Made by a program: the position numbers and the translations under genes. A stretch of DNA of 32,577 bases from a virus. Positions within the stretch are counted from its first letter, which is position 1. Each line of letters begins with the position of its first letter. The DNA is taken from positions 1-32,577 of the IMG/VR virus record IMGVR_UViG_3300033146_001486; one strand, 5' to 3'. A model generated the notes under the pieces. It saw only the letters and a program-made list of their open reading frames with translations, was not told the DNA's origin and did no database searches. This document shows positions 32,240 through 32,577 of the stretch, in pieces.

Positions 32240-32544
32240 TATGCCTCTTCCTTATCTTCTTCAATTACTACTTCCTCCTCTTCTTCTGTTGGTTCAGCAT
32301 TATATAACGCATTACACCCTTCACCTTCACAAGTAATAGTAACAGTAGTTATACTAGTATTATTATAGTCCTTAGTTATAGTGGAGACTTTATTAGAGTC
32401 TCCTTCTACTAGTATAGCACCATTAGTTTGTACTGGAATTTCTTGAGGTTCAATAACTTCAGTAGTAGTATAGCTCCTAGAACTACCACTACCACAACCT
32501 ATTATAAACATCATAATCAGTATACTCACTAACATTTGTATCAT
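32239..32544 (-). CDS. Acidic lipoprotein of the lysis cluster
   Basis: A 101-residue protein with a lipoprotein signal (LVSILIMMFIIGC, Cys17 in lipobox IIGC, followed by GSGSS). The mature part is Thr/Ser-rich with one CEGEGC cysteine pair (about 73-78), and it ends in a very acidic tail (EEEEEVVIEEDKEEA). It could be the outer-membrane part of a spanin pair or a surface-exclusion lipoprotein. Ribosome binding site AAGGAT before the ATG at 32544. No family recognised beyond the signal. The 33 bases after it to the window end hold no stop or further gene. Confidence 0.6.
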   Translation of the reverse strand: MIQMLVSILIMMFIIGCGSGSSRSYTTTEVIEPQEIPVQTNGAILVEGDSNKVSTITKDYNNTSITTVTITCEGEGCNALYNAEPTEEEEEVVIEEDKEEA

Positions 32545-32577
32545 TAACTTATCCTTTTTATTTAGTGTAGAAGCTAT

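Overview
The window is part of a lytic, N4-like (Schitoviridae-type) podovirus genome. The main evidence is gene order. A rightward replication module (family A DNA polymerase, PD-(D/E)XK nuclease, RecA-fold ATPase, probable SSB) meets a leftward late module. Read in its own direction, the late module runs lysis genes, portal, small protein, acidic scaffold-like protein, major capsid protein, three or four ejected/tail proteins, then one enormous gene in the position of the N4 virion RNA polymerase. That giant protein (3603 aa) carries all four single-subunit RNA polymerase motifs in the right order and with N4-like spacing. The DNA is strongly AT-rich with compact, overlapping genes. An AT-rich Gram-negative host is likely because there are lipoproteins and a spanin-like gene. 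One ThyX looks like those of Campylobacterota (Campylobacter/Arcobacter group), so that group is my best host guess, but it is an inference. Layout, + strand 1-7786: C-terminal part of DNA polymerase (cut just before motif B), Zn-ribbon protein, nuclease, DUF6378 protein, small unknown, MazG-like protein, a DUF2829/Tad2-like candidate anti-Thoeris protein, Sak4-like ATPase, a frame-interrupted ThyX, a structured 0.5-kb non-coding stretch, probable SSB, a second divergent ThyX, an Rnl2-type RNA ligase and a tiny membrane protein. The two gene blocks converge and overlap at 7776-7786. Layout, - strand 7776-18587: the giant virion RNA polymerase, with an N-terminal GIY-YIG-like domain, a central polymerase and a C-terminal HExxH metallopeptidase-like domain. 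18588-18899 is a divergent control region with an extended -10 promoter and two perfect inverted repeats. 18900-19364 (+) is a lone RepL-like winged-helix protein ended by a bidirectional terminator. Layout, - strand 19408-32544: ejected/tail proteins (one with three 25-residue repeats), capsid protein with a hairpin just after its stop codon, scaffold-like protein, portal, and a lysis cluster with a lipobox-bearing GH19 endolysin, an M15 peptidase, a TM-plus-coiled-coil spanin/holin candidate and two further small lipoproteins. How it fits together, by analogy with N4: the giant polymerase is packaged and ejected with the first DNA to transcribe early genes; the + strand block then makes nucleotides (two ThyX, MazG), replicates DNA and blunts defences (Tad2-like, RNA ligase); the - strand block is probably read by host RNA polymerase from promoters such as the one at 18612-18620, builds the particle and lyses the cell. 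The most notable points are the three-domain virion polymerase, the break in the polymerase gene next to a perfect hairpin (possible intron end), the Tad2-like gene plus a stray copy of its tail, and the two unrelated-looking ThyX genes.
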